DNA from: Alphaproteobacteria bacterium
Lineage (GTDB): Bacteria > Pseudomonadota > Alphaproteobacteria > JAAXGF01
Assembly: GCA_012267605.1 (NCBI GenBank)
Contig: JAAXGF010000369.1
Coordinates: 1 to 5,943, forward strand
DNA length: 5,943 nt
Direction of reading: 5' to 3'
Positions 5,597 to 5,943 of this stretch are shown one piece after another. Under the pieces are notes generated by a model. That model was not told where the DNA came from. It did not search any database and saw only the letters and a list, made by a program, of their open reading frames with translations. Positions within the stretch are counted from its first letter, which is position 1; every line of letters starts with the position of its first letter. Made by a program: the position numbers and the translations under genes.

Positions 5597-5699
5597 CTAG
5601 ACGCCGAAAGCGCCCAATTGGTTGTAGATCGGAAGGGCCAGTTCAATCGATGGCCGCATCTCGTTCTCAGCCCCCAAAAATTATCTCAGCAATATTCAT
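5597..5699 (-). CDS. Possible small ORF(s) upstream of the regulator, unproven
   Basis: On the minus strand AAAGGA (5705-5710) precedes an ATG at 5699 by 5 bases. This frame reads MNIAEIIFGG and stops at 5667. An overlapping frame then continues GAENEMRPSIELALPIYNQ and ends LGAFGV with a TAG at 5597-5599; it also contains its own ATG at 5659. If the G5 run (5671-5675 on the plus strand, C5) held four bases, the two would fuse into a 33-residue protein ending 17 bases before the regulator's TTG. With two other homopolymer frameshifts in this window, that is conceivable. As read, these are a 10- and a 20-codon ORF. No family recognised; they may be chance. Confidence 0.25.
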
Positions 5700-5943
5700 G
5701 CCAATCCTTTTGACTCATCGTCGTACAATTTTTTTCTTTAATTTTAATGAGTTAAGGAAATTCCGCATTCAGCTGACGGATTTTCTGATATTGCAAGGTT
5801 GCGTTTGTTTAGATCTTTTGGCATTTTGTCCTGCAGATTGCAGCAGCTGCTTTATGGGTAACGCATTTGGCAGAGAGTTTCTGAACGACCAGGCGACGTT
5901 TTGGGCACTGTGTATGGTATATATAGTATTGTCTTGTCAGAAA
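5700..5943. other. AT-rich intergenic end of the window
   Basis: This stretch is visibly AT-richer than the rest, with a T7 run and ATTTTAAT around 5725-5750, and probably holds the regulator's promoter on the minus strand. I could not fix -35 and -10 boxes. A plus-strand frame is open from an ATG at 5698 to the right edge (82 codons), but it lacks a ribosome binding site and is unusually rich in Cys and Phe, so I do not call it a gene. A small hairpin, CTGCA-GAT-TGCAG, lies at 5831-5843, and TATATA-like sequence occurs at 5918-5925. Confidence 0.4.

Noticed and set aside
4751..5683. A 12-bp direct repeat (CCCCAAAAATTA at 4751-4762 and 5672-5683) flanking the response-regulator gene
   Set aside because: About one match of this length is expected by chance in a window this size, and no other sign of mobility (terminal inverted repeats, integrase) is present.

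Overview
The window looks like a chromosomal stretch from a Gram-negative bacterium, probably a proteobacterium and perhaps an alphaproteobacterium. The reasons are an OmpA-type lipoprotein with a diderm lipobox, a FecR-domain protein, a NarL/FixJ-type regulator, and moderately high GC with AGGAGG-type ribosome binding sites. The taxon is inferred from gene families, not from a marker gene. No tRNA, rRNA, CRISPR array, transposase or insertion sequence was seen.

Left part (1-1053, + strand): the 3' portion of a FecR-domain gene that runs off the window edge and carries an apparent frameshift in an A6 run. It is followed by an OmpA-like lipoprotein gene with a strong Shine-Dalgarno sequence. 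A 235-base spacer (1054-1288) holds two substantial hairpins. Next comes a metal-dependent HD phosphohydrolase (1289-2151), split by a one-base frameshift in a G6 run. Its motifs resemble cyclic-nucleotide phosphodiesterases.

Middle (2152-3393): about 465 bases without a convincing gene, then a secreted SH3-like protein whose C-terminal 160 or so residues are an almost purely acidic, Ala/Pro/Glu-rich tail built from 15-residue repeats.

Right part (3394-5943): a GluR0-type receptor channel on the + strand, in which a periplasmic amino-acid-binding domain is interrupted by a K+ channel pore with filter TVGYGD. It is convergent with a minus-strand response regulator of the LuxR/NarL class. The receiver domain of that regulator has lost its acidic pair and its switch Thr/Ser but keeps the phospho-acceptor Asp and the Lys. 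The last 364 bases are mostly intergenic, with small unproven ORFs upstream of the regulator.

Taken together the genes suggest an envelope-sensing and signalling neighbourhood: peptidoglycan-associated lipoprotein, FecR domain, SH3 domain, ligand-gated channel, a possible cyclic-nucleotide hydrolase and an atypical regulator. The genes are separated by sizeable gaps and lie on both strands, so they are probably not one operon. Both clear frameshifts fall in homopolymer runs, so sequencing error is at least as likely as gene decay.
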